A stretch of 64,000 nucleotides of DNA from Deltaproteobacteria bacterium (GTDB lineage Bacteria > UBA10199 > JADFYH01), in contig JADFYH010000012.1 of NCBI GenBank assembly GCA_015233135.1, positions 1 through 64,000 on the forward strand, in the 5' to 3' direction. Positions 7,322 to 16,508 of this stretch are shown piece by piece. The position numbers and the translations under genes were made by a program. Positions within the stretch are counted from its first letter, which is position 1. Every line of letters begins with the position of its first letter. The notes under the pieces are model-generated. The model did not search any database, had not been told where the DNA came from, and was given only the letters and a program-made list of their open reading frames with translations.

Positions 7322-8703
7322 TACTCGAAATGCACTCGAGCCGAGACAACGCGGACAGGTCCGCGGTCCGCGTTGTAGGCAGGGTTCCAGATGTGCTGAA
7401 ATCCTGCACTCAGCCATACCCCCTTGAAGGCTCGGAATGAATAGTAGGTATCGAGGATCCGCTCTGGGACATAATTGATACGTCCATCCCCAATGAAATT
7501 GCCGAGCCCGCCGGTCGAGAGATAATCGCGGTGAGCAGCAGATAGGCCATTCTGCACAAAGGCCAGACCGAGCGTATCGTTCGGCCGATACCAGGGTTTC
7601 CCCTTCATGACACAACCCAGAGTCAGAGACTGGTCAATCTCCGCAAAGGCAAAAGTTTCGGTACGACCATCGTTCCTACTGAAGCGGCCAAAACAACCAA
7701 GATCCGTGGTCACGTTTTGTTCCAGAGAGATACCAAAGCCAAGTTTGGCGCGATCTCTGCGCACAGTCGCAACATCGGGTGTACCACCACTACCGCTCGC
7801 ATTATTCAGCGCGTCTCTAAAACCCCCCATGTTGGCATAATTCAGGAATCCCATGGCACGAAGCTTTCCCGCATGGCCCCAGACGGCATGGTTGTGCTCA
7901 ACTTCAAGATTGTCTCCAAAGTGGACCCAGAGCCGATAGTCAAGGGCAAGACCATTGGATTCTTTCGGTTGGGCAAAATGTCCAAAGCGGAAAACCCAGT
8001 TGTCATGATAGTACTCGAGGGCGGCCCCAACGGTATAGCCTCGTGCATCTGCAGCGTAATCCGATGCCCCATAGGCAAGTAGCGCCCAATTGAAAAACTG
8101 GGTTCGTGAATCGTGGGCAAAAGAGTTGTTGTCAAAAATATCAGTCAGCGCCATCTGCCCGACGGTCAGAACAAAACGACGGCTTTGAACCTCCCCACCA
8201 AACTGGTTAGGGCCATCTTCGACAGGCAACGATTTACCCCCAAGGCCAATAGTCTGGCGCAAGAATGCCCGGGCGCTATAGATGGATACCGTTGGCCCAC
8301 CCGTTTTCTGATTTTCACCATTGGTCAAGCCCCCCAAACCGTGGAGATCTGAAAATTCGATACTCTGAATAATCTCCGGATTCGCAAAAATCTCCGCGCC
8401 CTTCCACAGACGATGCCCCAGAAACAGCGTTGATGTAAGTGTATAACCAGTTTCCTTGTGAGAGGCAAGGCTGTGAGGGCCATCATAGGCGGCGGGAAAA
8501 CCAGGGTGTTCCTGCCAGACATAGGTTGCCTGAAAGTGGGCACTCCAATTGTCGCGTTTGAAGACAAGGCGAATCCATTCCGGCTGCTTATCCTGTGAAT
8601 CCTCTTTCTCAACCACCGCTTCGCTAGCGAAGCAATGGCCAGAAAACATGGCTCCAACAAAAACAATGAGCATCCACATCACAATTTTTATTAAACGGAG
8701 CAT
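7318..8703 (-). CDS. OprB-family carbohydrate-selective porin
   Basis: A 461-residue outer-membrane protein. A signal peptide spans about residues 1-26 (cleavage near CFA), followed by alternating beta-strand sequence and a C-terminal aromatic residue (ARVHFEY), the usual signal for outer-membrane barrel assembly. Segments such as GQMALTDIFDNNSF and YANMGGFRDALN are typical of the OprB family, whose members pass sugars across the outer membrane. The start has AAGGA seven bases upstream. It lies 10 bases after cinA on the same strand, so it may be the third gene of pgpA-cinA-oprB, although the functions do not obviously belong together. It converges with the PIN toxin gene, overlapping by four bases. 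Confidence 0.83.
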   Translation of the reverse strand: MLRLIKIVMWMLIVFVGAMFSGHCFASEAVVEKEDSQDKQPEWIRLVFKRDNWSAHFQATYVWQEHPGFPAAYDGPHSLASHKETGYTLTSTLFLGHRLWKGAEIFANPEIIQSIEFSDLHGLGGLTNGENQKTGGPTVSIYSARAFLRQTIGLGGKSLPVEDGPNQFGGEVQSRRFVLTVGQMALTDIFDNNSFAHDSRTQFFNWALLAYGASDYAADARGYTVGAALEYYHDNWVFRFGHFAQPKESNGLALDYRLWVHFGDNLEVEHNHAVWGHAGKLRAMGFLNYANMGGFRDALNNASGSGGTPDVATVRRDRAKLGFGISLEQNVTTDLGCFGRFSRNDGRTETFAFAEIDQSLTLGCVMKGKPWYRPNDTLGLAFVQNGLSAAHRDYLSTGGLGNFIGDGRINYVPERILDTYYSFRAFKGVWLSAGFQHIWNPAYNADRGPVRVVSARVHFEY

Positions 8704-8713
8704 CAGACATCCT

Positions 8714-9982
8714 TCATCCTTCCCCGATCAAATCTACAAATAATAACTTTCTTATCCAATTCAAAGCCACCGAGCTCACAATCAATTTAAACCATTCTCG
8801 ATTGGTGGGATAAAGAAATTGTTTTACTTCGAGGTCTTTATCTTTCTGCGCAAGGGCGATAAACACAGTCCCTACCGGCTTTTCAGCACTTTCCCCTTCA
8901 GGACCTGCAATCCCGGTGATAGAAAGACAAAAATCTGCCCCCGTTAACTTTTGCAAACCCAAGGCCATTTCTCGGACGCATTCTTCGGAAACTGCCCCAA
9001 AATTTTTCAGGGTTTTTTCACTCACCCCCAATATTTTTTTCTTCAGTTCATTCGAGTAAACCACAGCTCCACCCAAAAAATATTGGGAAGAGCCTGGAAT
9101 ATTGCTGAGACGATTGGCTAAATGCCCTCCGGTGCAGGATTCCGCCACGGCTAAGGTCTTTTGTTTTTCTTTCAAAAGATTTCCCACACATTCTTCCAGG
9201 GTTTGATCTTTTTCTCCGTAAATAAAAGCCCCCACTTTTTCGCGCACCAAGGCCTCTGCACTGGCAATCTTTTGCTGGGCCGCTTCTTGCGAGACATCCC
9301 AGGCCGACAACTTGATAAAAACATCCGGAAGAGAAACACGAAAAGCGATTTGCGACCCAAACAAATCGACTCGATCTTTCAACAAGGGGCTCAAGAGATG
9401 ATCGAGCTTCGCTTCTTCGGCTCCAAAACAGCGCAGCATCTGAAAGGCAAAAAAACGCTGGGGAGAATTGTGTTGCTCTAAAAAGGGAAAAACAAAGCCC
9501 TTGGAAATTTCCTTCATTTCTTTAGGCACCCCGGGCATGAAAAAAAATTGAGTTTGCTGAAATTGCACACGAACACCCGGCGCAGAGCCGACGGGATTAA
9601 GAAAGGCCTCTGCTCCCTCAGGAATGAATGCCTGTTTTTCCTGATTGGGAGTCATGGCCCTGCCACGTACGGTATAGAACTGATGAAGTTGGGCAATCAC
9701 TTCCGCATTCATTTTCATCGATAAGCCAAAAAATTTTGCGGCCACCTCTAAAGTAAAATCATCTACTGTAGGGCCTAAGCCACCAGTAATCAATACAACT
9801 TGTACTTTTTGACTAGCAGCCTGCAGAGCCAAAGCAATCTCCGTTTCATCATCCGCCACAGTCGTATGACGTACGACTTCAAATCCTCTTTGATACAGCT
9901 CTGCTGAAAGCCAGGCAGCATTCGAGTTGATAACGTCTCCGCAAAGCACTTCGTTTCCGATGGCAATAATTTCTATTTTCAT
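8714..9982 (-). CDS. cinA: CinA-family protein: nicotinamide-nucleotide amidase with N-terminal MoCF domain
   Basis: A 422-residue two-domain CinA protein. Residues 1-170 are the molybdopterin-binding-like domain (IAIGNEVLCGDVINSNAAWL, then TGGLGPTVDD), which in homologues hydrolyses ADP-ribose or NAD-related pyrophosphates. Residues about 260-415 are the PncC domain (AVAESCTGGHLANRL; SITGIAGPEG), which deamidates nicotinamide mononucleotide in pyridine-nucleotide recycling. Full length, no breaks. Its start overlaps the pgpA stop by four bases, indicating translational coupling. Confidence 0.95.
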   Translation of the reverse strand: MKIEIIAIGNEVLCGDVINSNAAWLSAELYQRGFEVVRHTTVADDETEIALALQAASQKVQVVLITGGLGPTVDDFTLEVAAKFFGLSMKMNAEVIAQLHQFYTVRGRAMTPNQEKQAFIPEGAEAFLNPVGSAPGVRVQFQQTQFFFMPGVPKEMKEISKGFVFPFLEQHNSPQRFFAFQMLRCFGAEEAKLDHLLSPLLKDRVDLFGSQIAFRVSLPDVFIKLSAWDVSQEAAQQKIASAEALVREKVGAFIYGEKDQTLEECVGNLLKEKQKTLAVAESCTGGHLANRLSNIPGSSQYFLGGAVVYSNELKKKILGVSEKTLKNFGAVSEECVREMALGLQKLTGADFCLSITGIAGPEGESAEKPVGTVFIALAQKDKDLEVKQFLYPTNREWFKLIVSSVALNWIRKLLFVDLIGEG

Positions 9983-10428
9983 AAATGAATAATCACCCTC
10001 AACAGCAGATTCGCCACGACTCCCGCAAGCACATCATCAATCACCACCCCAAATCCGCCTTTGGTATTTTTTTCTATCCAACAGATGGGAAAAGGCTTCC
10101 AGATATCAAACAAACGAAAAAGCCCAAAGCCCAAGGCAATCCAAAGCCAATGGAAAGGAATGGCAAGCATCGTCACCAAAAAACCAGCCACTTCATCAAT
10201 AACGATTTTTGAACTATCTTTTTCATTGAAATAAGTCTCGGCGAGTGAAGACACCCAAATGGAAAATACAATAAACGTAAATAAAAACAGACTGTAGGAA
10301 GTAAGAGGAAGCGCATAGACGGCCCAGTAAAGCAGAATACCTACAAGTGTGCCAAAGGTTCCGGAACCTTTTTTGATATAGCCCAGGCCCCCGGCGGTCG
10401 CAAAAAAAAGAATGATTTTTTTATGCAT
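9979..10428 (-). CDS. pgpA: phosphatidylglycerophosphatase A
   Basis: A 149-residue inner-membrane enzyme of the PgpA family, which dephosphorylates phosphatidylglycerol phosphate to make phosphatidylglycerol. The family motifs are present: GSGTFGTL near residue 22, KIVIDEVAG near 80, and VIDDVLAG near 130, with hydrophobic segments between them. It heads the leftward pgpA-cinA-oprB group and is divergent from the parvulin lipoprotein gene. Confidence 0.94.
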   Translation of the reverse strand: MHKKIILFFATAGGLGYIKKGSGTFGTLVGILLYWAVYALPLTSYSLFLFTFIVFSIWVSSLAETYFNEKDSSKIVIDEVAGFLVTMLAIPFHWLWIALGFGLFRLFDIWKPFPICWIEKNTKGGFGVVIDDVLAGVVANLLLRVIIHL

Positions 10429-10434
10429 AAATGT

Positions 10435-10463
10435 TTGACAGTGAGCTATAAAAGAAATTGAAT
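10435..10463 (+). promoter_or_regulatory. candidate sigma-70-type promoter
   Basis: A perfect TTGACA -35 box (10435-10440) stands 17 bases before TTGAAT (10458-10463), a 4-of-6 match to the -10 consensus. It would transcribe the parvulin lipoprotein gene from about 10470, in the short divergent gap after pgpA. Confidence 0.45.
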
Positions 10464-10522
10464 ACCCAATCGAAAAAGACTTCTTTTAAGTCTCACAAAA
10501 ACCTTTAGGAGGCAAAAAAAAT

Positions 10523-11596
10523 ATGAAACGGAAAGCATCTTCGCTCTATTTAGCGTTAGCAACAGCGGCTGCGTTGGGAGTAGTTGCCTGCAACTCTTCT
10601 TCCTCTATCGACAGATATCTCAGCCAAGGAAAGGCCTTGGCGCGAGTGGGCAACGAGAAAATCAACGAGGGTTATCTATTACTACTTCAAAAAGTAAATC
10701 CGGGCATCAAGGCCCAAATCGAAACTCCTCAGGGCAAGAAACGCATTGTAGATAATTTGATTGAACAGGAAATGTTGTACCAGGAGAGCGTTTCCCGAGG
10801 GCTCGACAAGCAGGCTGCCATCCAGGAAAAAGTAGACCTCTACAAACGGGTAATGGTGGCGCAGTCGTTGTTGGAAAACGAGTTGGATAAAAAAACACTC
10901 GATTATTACAACCAAAATAAAGCCAAGGAATTTGAACGAATAAAGGTTTCGCATATTTTCTTTGCCTCCCAGCCACCTGCTCAAAACATGACTCCTGGAA
11001 ATCCCCCGCCCCCTCCTCCTAGTGATGAGGAGCGAAAAAAAGCAGAGACCGAAGCAGAAGCAAAGGCAAAGAAGGCCTATGATCGCCTAAAAGCCGGCGA
11101 ACCCTGGGACACCCTAGTGAAAGACAGCAGCGACGATAAAATGTCTGCCGAAAATGGAGGAGATTTTGGATATATTACCCGTGGAGATCGCCGGATCGAA
11201 CGTCTGGAGTACCAAGGCTTGGTAGATGCCGCCTTCAAGATGAAAAAAGGTGAATATTCCGAGCCCATCAAGGCGAAGGATGGTTGGCACATTCTAAAGG
11301 CGATTGAAGAAAAAGAAATTCAAAGCTTCGAGGAAGCCTCTAATGCCATTAAACTCAAAATGAGAGGCGAAGTAAAAGGCCTGGTGATGGCGGATCTCAA
11401 AAAGAAGATGAAGGTGGAATATTTGGACACCTCATTGGCGGATAGCACTCCATCCAATGGCTTGCCAGTACCTCCTGCACATGTGGATGGAGCTCCCACA
11501 ACTCATCCCACTGCCAAGCCCGAAGCTAAATCTGAAGTAAAAGCAGAAGCAAAGCCTGCTGCCAAACCTGAAGTGAAAAAAGAAGAAAAGAAGTAA
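10523..11596 (+). CDS. parvulin-type peptidyl-prolyl isomerase lipoprotein
   Basis: A 357-residue exported folding factor of the SurA/PrsA type. A lipoprotein signal ends in VVAC with the modified cysteine at residue 23. Residues about 35-135 form the helical chaperone region, and about 143-275 the parvulin domain (VSHIFFASQ ... SAENGGDFGYITRG ... AFKMKKGEYSEPIKAKDGWHI is its conserved path). A proline-rich stretch and charged helix (about 155-190) interrupts the domain after its first strand. The C-terminal tail is a run of Lys/Ala/Glu/Pro repeats, possibly crossing the periplasm. AGGAGG lies ten bases before the start. Confidence 0.9.
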   Translation: MKRKASSLYLALATAAALGVVACNSSSSIDRYLSQGKALARVGNEKINEGYLLLLQKVNPGIKAQIETPQGKKRIVDNLIEQEMLYQESVSRGLDKQAAIQEKVDLYKRVMVAQSLLENELDKKTLDYYNQNKAKEFERIKVSHIFFASQPPAQNMTPGNPPPPPPSDEERKKAETEAEAKAKKAYDRLKAGEPWDTLVKDSSDDKMSAENGGDFGYITRGDRRIERLEYQGLVDAAFKMKKGEYSEPIKAKDGWHILKAIEEKEIQSFEEASNAIKLKMRGEVKGLVMADLKKKMKVEYLDTSLADSTPSNGLPVPPAHVDGAPTTHPTAKPEAKSEVKAEAKPAAKPEVKKEEKK

Positions 11597-11615
11597 TTTG
11601 TACTACTACCTCTAT

Positions 11616-11653
11616 CCCCCCTCTCCTAGAGTTAGGAGAGGGCCGGGGTGAGG
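11616..11653. repeat. family 2 palindromic repeat
   Basis: CCCCTCTCCTAGAG and GGAGAGGGCCGGGGTGAGG form an imperfect hairpin between the convergent parvulin and DUF192 genes, where it could act as a terminator-like stem. Related palindromes occur at 13207, 17496, 31692, 31830, 47371 and 62506. Confidence 0.75.
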
Positions 11654-11660
11654 TATTTTC

Positions 11661-12089
11661 CTAAAACTCCACTTTATCCCCTGCCTTAATTTTATTCTTC
11701 TCAACGAAGCCCGCATTGACCTCCAGCACATATCGATACAGATGAGCTGGCTGTATTTCTGTCTCCGAGAAGGCATGGCCTCGAAGAACATCCGTAATTT
11801 TTTTATCTCCCCCAATAAAAATAAGGTCTAAATCGACATAGGTGTTTTTCATCCAGAAAGACCGAAGTTGCTCTTGGGGAAAAATAAAAAGCATCCCGGA
11901 ATCTTTTTCTAAAACTTGCCGATACATTAACCCCCTCATGAGTTCGGCTTCAGTTTGGGCCTTTTCTGCATTTACGACGAGAGGCGCTGAATTAGTTGGA
12001 AAAATTTTGATCATAGCAGAAATGTCAGAAGTAGAAGGTCTTGAGCAGGCGAGTACAAAAAATAAAATTAAAAGGACTTTTTTTTTCAT
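11661..12089 (-). CDS. DUF192 family lipoprotein
   Basis: A 142-residue protein. The first 15 residues form a lipoprotein signal (VLAC, cysteine 15). Residues about 35-142 are a complete DUF192 domain with its hallmark pattern: ERxRGLMYR-like EAELMRGLMYRQ, then MLFIFPQE, SFWMKNTYVDLDLIFI and YVLEVNAGF. The family has a small beta-barrel fold and no established role. It lies 16 bases after the TPR gene on the same strand and is probably cotranscribed with it. Confidence 0.9.
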   Translation of the reverse strand: MKKKVLLILFFVLACSRPSTSDISAMIKIFPTNSAPLVVNAEKAQTEAELMRGLMYRQVLEKDSGMLFIFPQEQLRSFWMKNTYVDLDLIFIGGDKKITDVLRGHAFSETEIQPAHLYRYVLEVNAGFVEKNKIKAGDKVEF

Positions 12090-12105
12090 AATATTTTTTT
12101 AGGAA

Positions 12106-13083
12106 CTACTGATAATTCTTCAAAATATCATCAATAATGGCCTTGGTCTTCTTATCCATGGGAAGCTTTGTTTTTTTGCCCGAATTTAAAGGCATGGGTT
12201 TTGTTTCCAAAACAGGCATTTGCTTTTTTTGTTCTAGGATCCCATTTTGATGACGCTTTTCGTATTCCTTTCTTCTCTCCTGATTACGCGCAATCTGTAA
12301 TTCAATCACCTTAGGATTGGGATAAGTAGACTGAATTTCCTGATAAAGTTTGAGGGCCTTGTCAAATTCTCCACCATCTTCGTAACAACCGGCCATATTG
12401 AATTTGGCCTCATCCACTAGATTACTTTTAGGATAATTTTGAATCAGCGATTGATAAACCTCCAAGGCCTGTTTGGAATTTCCTTCTAAAAAATAACTGT
12501 TCCCCATTTGAAACAGCACTTGATCGGCCAGAGGAGTCTTTAGATTGTCATCCAGAATGATTTTCAATTCACGTCGTGCGGCTTCAAACTGTTTCAGTTT
12601 AATGTGGGAGATCGCCAACTTTAAGCGATATTGAGCGGCTTCCGGTATTTTTGGGAAGTTTTCCAAAACATTTTGATATTCCTTAAGGGCCTTATCAAAT
12701 TGGGAAGTCTCGAAATAAATTTCACCTTTGTGAATAAAGGCTTGTAAAGCAAAAAGAGTCGCGGGATAGCGGACGGTCACCAACTCATAAGTCTGAAGTG
12801 CCCTGGCTACCTGAAGTAGAGAAAGCTGATAAATCTCCCCCACGCGAAGTAGCAAGTCCGGATTTTTAGAATTCTGCGGCTCCCCTTGCACCGCCCCTAA
12901 ATACTGGGAGATGGCTTCTTCAAACTTATTCTGCTTCCAAAATTTTTCAGCCCTTTTGACGCGGTCGTTGTAGGAGAAGGGTTTAAGGCCATATAAAAAA
13001 GTAAGGGCCACGAGGCCCAAGATTAAAAGGACAGCAAAAAACTGCCAGTAACCAAATTTTCGCTTGGAGAAATTTAGACTCAT
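12106..13083 (-). CDS. membrane-anchored TPR protein
   Basis: A 325-residue protein. One membrane segment at residues 13-31 leaves the rest probably in the periplasm. Residues 38-260 are tetratricopeptide repeats with an order resembling YbgF/YfiO-type proteins (EEAISQYLGAV, KALKEYQNVLENFPK, QALEVYQSLIQNYPK, KALKLYQEIQSTYP). Such repeats bind partner proteins; the partner is unknown. The C-terminal 60 residues are basic and low in structure. The start overlaps the stop of a 40-codon gene by four bases (ATGA). Confidence 0.85.
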   Translation of the reverse strand: MSLNFSKRKFGYWQFFAVLLILGLVALTFLYGLKPFSYNDRVKRAEKFWKQNKFEEAISQYLGAVQGEPQNSKNPDLLLRVGEIYQLSLLQVARALQTYELVTVRYPATLFALQAFIHKGEIYFETSQFDKALKEYQNVLENFPKIPEAAQYRLKLAISHIKLKQFEAARRELKIILDDNLKTPLADQVLFQMGNSYFLEGNSKQALEVYQSLIQNYPKSNLVDEAKFNMAGCYEDGGEFDKALKLYQEIQSTYPNPKVIELQIARNQERRKEYEKRHQNGILEQKKQMPVLETKPMPLNSGKKTKLPMDKKTKAIIDDILKNYQ

Positions 13084-13202
13084 TTCAAAGCCTCAAAATC
13101 AGCTTCCTTCAAAACACTTTCACCAGCTTTGGTGAGCAATCGGCCTTTTCCTCTTAAAAGTTCCCAAGGTTTTTTTGTTTTAGTTTCGGAAAATGTACTC
13201 AT
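13080..13202 (-). CDS. small conserved-looking 40-residue protein, unknown
   Basis: An open frame of 40 codons (begins MSTFSETKTKKPWELLRGKG, ends EADFEALK). Its TGA stop overlaps the ATG of the TPR gene by four bases, an arrangement typical of translational coupling. GAGGGG, supplied by the end of a family 2 repeat, lies four bases before the start. The product is basic at its N-terminus and acidic at its C-terminus, with no membrane segment or signal. I do not recognise it; it could be a real small protein or a leader that controls TPR translation. Confidence 0.45.
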   Translation of the reverse strand: MSTFSETKTKKPWELLRGKGRLLTKAGESVLKEADFEALK

Positions 13203-13206
13203 TTTT

Positions 13207-13244
13207 CCCCTCACCCTGCCCTCTCCCCCAAGGGGAGAGGGTGA
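13207..13244. repeat. family 2 palindromic repeat
   Basis: CCCCTCACCCTGCCCTCTCC and GGGGAGAGGGTGA form a hairpin between gyrA and the small gene upstream of the TPR gene. On the minus strand its end gives the GAGGGG ribosome-site-like sequence for the 40-codon gene. Confidence 0.8.
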
Positions 13245-13277
13245 AGTACTCGCCAATTAAGAAATCCGCTTTCATAC

Positions 13278-15767
13278 TTACTCCGAAACAATAGGATCAG
13301 AACCAGGATTTTCTTCCTCCCCTTCCACACTTACCTCTTCCTCTTCGCTCTCCGCCAGTTTTGCTACTGCGGTTACTTTTTCTTTTTCATCCACATTGAG
13401 GAGGCGAACGCCTTGGGTGTTTCTGCCGATGATGGAGATATCTTTTACCTTCAAGCGAATGATTTTTCCGCCATCGCTAATCACCATGATTTCGTCGGTA
13501 TCCAACACCTGCTGCGCACTCACCACGGGGCCGGTTTTGTCCGTCACTTTCATGGTGATAATTCCTACTCCGCCGCGGCCTTGAATGCGGTATTCATCGG
13601 TGGTGGTGCGTTTGCCGTAGCCGTGTTCCGAGACGGTGAGCACGCTGGCGCCTGGATTAAGCACCTGCATGGCTACCACTTTGTCACCTTCCTCCAACCT
13701 CATTCCGCGAACGCCCACCGCGTTGCGGCCCATAGAACGGACTTCGTCTTCTTTATAGCGGATACTCATGCCCCCCTTGGTGCTCATCAAGATATCCTGG
13801 CTGCCATCGGTGAGTTGAGCATCGATGAGCGCGTCCCCTTCTTCGATGCCCAAAGCGATGATCCCGCCCGCACGAGGGTTGGAATAGGCCATCAAATCGG
13901 TCTTCTTTACCGTGCCATTTCGCGTGGCTAAAAACACATATTTATTTTCGACAAATTCCTTCACCGGCAAAACCGCGGCCACACTTTCGTTGCCGGCCAT
14001 GTTTACCACATTCACAATTGCCTTTCCTTTGGTCGTACGACCCGCCTGGGGGATATCGTACACTTTTAGCCAATAGACTTTTCCGTAAGTGGAAAAAACC
14101 AACAGATAGGTATGCGTGGAGGCAATGAAGAGATTTTCCACAAAATCTTCTTCCTTGGTCGTCATCCCGGTTTTTCCTTTTCCACCGCGGCGTTGCGCAC
14201 GGTAGAGCGAGATGGGATTTCGCTTGATATAACCGGTGTGACTGATGGTCACCACCATGTCTTCTTCCTGAATCATGTCTTCGATGGAAATTTCGCCCGT
14301 GCTGCTCTGAATCTCAGTGCGACGAGCATTGGCATAGAGCCTTTTGATTTCTTCGGTTTCGTCGACGATGATTTTGTAGACCTTGCGTTCATCGGCCAGA
14401 ATGGATTTCAATTCTTTGATGAGGGCCAGAATTTCATTGTACTCCGCAATAATCTTGTCGCGTTCCAGACCAGTTAAACGCTGCAGGCGCATCTCCAGAA
14501 TGGCTTGGGCTTGTAGGACGGACAGCGTAAAGCGTTTGATCAATTCGTTTTTGGCCTCTTCGGGATTTTTCGATTTTTTGATCAGCTCAATCATTTCGTC
14601 GATATTATCCAGTGCAATCTTTAGCCCTTCTAAAATATGTGCCCGGTCTTCGGCCTTACGCAGTTCGAAGAGGGTGCGGCGCGTCACAATTTCTTTGCGA
14701 TGATCGATAAAAATACCCAGATACTGACGCAGACTCAGCACCTTAGGTTGCCCTTGCACAATGGCCAGCGTAATCACCCCAAAACTCGATTGCATGGCGG
14801 TGTGCTTGTAGAGTTGATTGAGGACGACCGCCGCAATGCTGCCTCTTTTGAGTTCTACCACAATGCGCATTCCATCCCGATCGGATTCATCGCGCAGGTC
14901 GGAAATTCCCTCCACTTTTGCCTCGCGGACCAGTTCGGCAATTCTTTCAATCAGCTTGGCCTTGTTGACCTGATAGGGGATTTCGGTGACGATGATCGCT
15001 TCACGGTCTCCCTTCGCAATTTTTTCAATGGCCGCCTTGGCACGCAGGGTAATAATGCCACGGCCCGTTTGCATGTATTCCCGGATGCCTTCGGTTCCGT
15101 AGATGAAGGCACCGGTGGGAAAATCGGGCCCTGGAATAATTTTATAGATTTCTTCCTGCGTCAGCTCGGGGTTTTGGATGAGGGCCACGACGGCTGAACA
15201 CAACTCCGCCAGATTGTGGGGAGGAATTTTGGTGGCCATTCCTACGGCGATGCCTTCGGAGCCGTTGAGCAGCAGGTTGGGAACTTTGGAAGGAAGCAGA
15301 TGCGGTTCTGTGGTCGCCGAATCAAAGTTGGGTCCAAAGGCCACCGTGTTTTTATCGATATCTGCCAACATTTCCTCGGCAAGCTTGGTGAGTCGCGCTT
15401 CGGTGTAACGATAGGCCGCGGGAGGATCTCCATCCACCGAACCAAAGTTTCCCTGACCGTCGATGAGCAAATGACGCATGTTCCAATATTGGGCCATGCG
15501 TACCAAGGCATCATAAACTGAGCTATCGCCATGAGGATGATATTTTTTGAGCACTTCCCCAACCACACCCGCACATTTGGAATAGCGTTTACTGGAGAGC
15601 AAACCCTCGCGGAACATGGCGTAGAGGATACGCCGATGCACCGGTTTCAAGCCGTCTCGAACATCCGGCAAGGCGCGGCCTACAATAACGCTCATTGAAT
15701 AATCGAGGTAGGCCCCTTTCATTTCATCTTCAATATTAATGGGGATAATTTCGGCTGATCCGGCCAT
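13278..15767 (-). CDS. gyrA: DNA gyrase subunit A
   Basis: An 829-residue GyrA, the DNA-cutting and rejoining subunit of the type II enzyme that introduces negative supercoils. The active-site tyrosine is Y121 in AYRYTEARL. The quinolone region reads HPHGDSSVYD, with S82 and D86 matching the drug-sensitive E. coli residues S83 and D87. The C-terminal domain carries the GyrA box QRRGGKG (about residue 540), which separates gyrase from topoisomerase IV, and a beta-pinwheel with repeats such as GRTTKGKAIVN and GRGGVGIITMK. The tail is acidic. AAGGAAG precedes the start. gyrB is not nearby. Confidence 0.98.
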   Translation of the reverse strand: MAGSAEIIPINIEDEMKGAYLDYSMSVIVGRALPDVRDGLKPVHRRILYAMFREGLLSSKRYSKCAGVVGEVLKKYHPHGDSSVYDALVRMAQYWNMRHLLIDGQGNFGSVDGDPPAAYRYTEARLTKLAEEMLADIDKNTVAFGPNFDSATTEPHLLPSKVPNLLLNGSEGIAVGMATKIPPHNLAELCSAVVALIQNPELTQEEIYKIIPGPDFPTGAFIYGTEGIREYMQTGRGIITLRAKAAIEKIAKGDREAIIVTEIPYQVNKAKLIERIAELVREAKVEGISDLRDESDRDGMRIVVELKRGSIAAVVLNQLYKHTAMQSSFGVITLAIVQGQPKVLSLRQYLGIFIDHRKEIVTRRTLFELRKAEDRAHILEGLKIALDNIDEMIELIKKSKNPEEAKNELIKRFTLSVLQAQAILEMRLQRLTGLERDKIIAEYNEILALIKELKSILADERKVYKIIVDETEEIKRLYANARRTEIQSSTGEISIEDMIQEEDMVVTISHTGYIKRNPISLYRAQRRGGKGKTGMTTKEEDFVENLFIASTHTYLLVFSTYGKVYWLKVYDIPQAGRTTKGKAIVNVVNMAGNESVAAVLPVKEFVENKYVFLATRNGTVKKTDLMAYSNPRAGGIIALGIEEGDALIDAQLTDGSQDILMSTKGGMSIRYKEDEVRSMGRNAVGVRGMRLEEGDKVVAMQVLNPGASVLTVSEHGYGKRTTTDEYRIQGRGGVGIITMKVTDKTGPVVSAQQVLDTDEIMVISDGGKIIRLKVKDISIIGRNTQGVRLLNVDEKEKVTAVAKLAESEEEEVSVEGEEENPGSDPIVSE

Positions 15768-15884
15768 AGTCTTCCTTTCAAAAAATTGCTTGGAATCGAG
15801 TCGCTGGAATTATCACGGGGAAAGCTAATGTCAATGAGGGAGTGGGATATTTTAACTAGACTAACGCCTTAGAAATAAGACACA

Positions 15885-16499
15885 ATGCCGCCTATGCTGC
15901 AAAAGAAATTCAAGCTTTATAGTGAAATAGATTTTAATGAATCTACTTCCTATTCTCGCCTGGCAAAGCCCTGGAATTTGTATGCAAAACATCTCCTCAG
16001 CATTTTCCCCACATTAAAACTTTTAAAGAGCTTTTATAAAGTCCCCCACCAAAATTCTGTGGTGGACTTTGTTGCGCTTCGAAAACCCCAGGAACTGGTC
16101 TTTGTTTGGTACTGCCCCAATTTGCAATGGTACGGCCTCTCCAAGCTTTTGCCCATTTTTTTGAGGGTTGAAGAAAATTTTAAAGAAATTGTTTCAACCG
16201 TTCCCCAGCTCAATGAAAAAGAGCATCCACTCAAACCCATTTTTTTATTGATGACCGCAACCATTGATACGTCGCTACTTTCTTGTCTCAAGTATTTTCA
16301 GGGGCTCTCCCTCGAAGTCCTTCAATTTCGCCAGGAAAAAAACAAGATAGAAACCCTCCATCTTTTTTCCAGCAAGGAACCTGCAAATTCTTCAAAGAAA
16401 AAAGAATTTGAAATGGTGAGCCTGAGCGAAGAAGAAAGGATGGATTTTATGAGCATCGATTCCGAGGAAATTGACGAGGAAGCAGAGGAATGGAAGTGA
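15885..16499 (+). CDS. hypothetical protein upstream of srkA
   Basis: A 204-residue protein I do not recognise. It has no signal peptide or clear membrane segment; residues 35-150 are mixed hydrophobic and aromatic (FVWYCPNLQWYGLSKLLPIF), consistent with a globular alpha/beta domain. The last 45 residues are very acidic (SLSEEERMDFMSIDSEEIDEE). A second ATG lies nine bases downstream, so the exact start is uncertain. It ends nine bases before srkA, which suggests cotranscription and perhaps a role as a partner or substrate of the kinase; that link is only positional. Confidence 0.6.
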   Translation: MPPMLQKKFKLYSEIDFNESTSYSRLAKPWNLYAKHLLSIFPTLKLLKSFYKVPHQNSVVDFVALRKPQELVFVWYCPNLQWYGLSKLLPIFLRVEENFKEIVSTVPQLNEKEHPLKPIFLLMTATIDTSLLSCLKYFQGLSLEVLQFRQEKNKIETLHLFSSKEPANSSKKKEFEMVSLSEEERMDFMSIDSEEIDEEAEEWK

Positions 16500-16508
16500 T
16501 GATCCATC

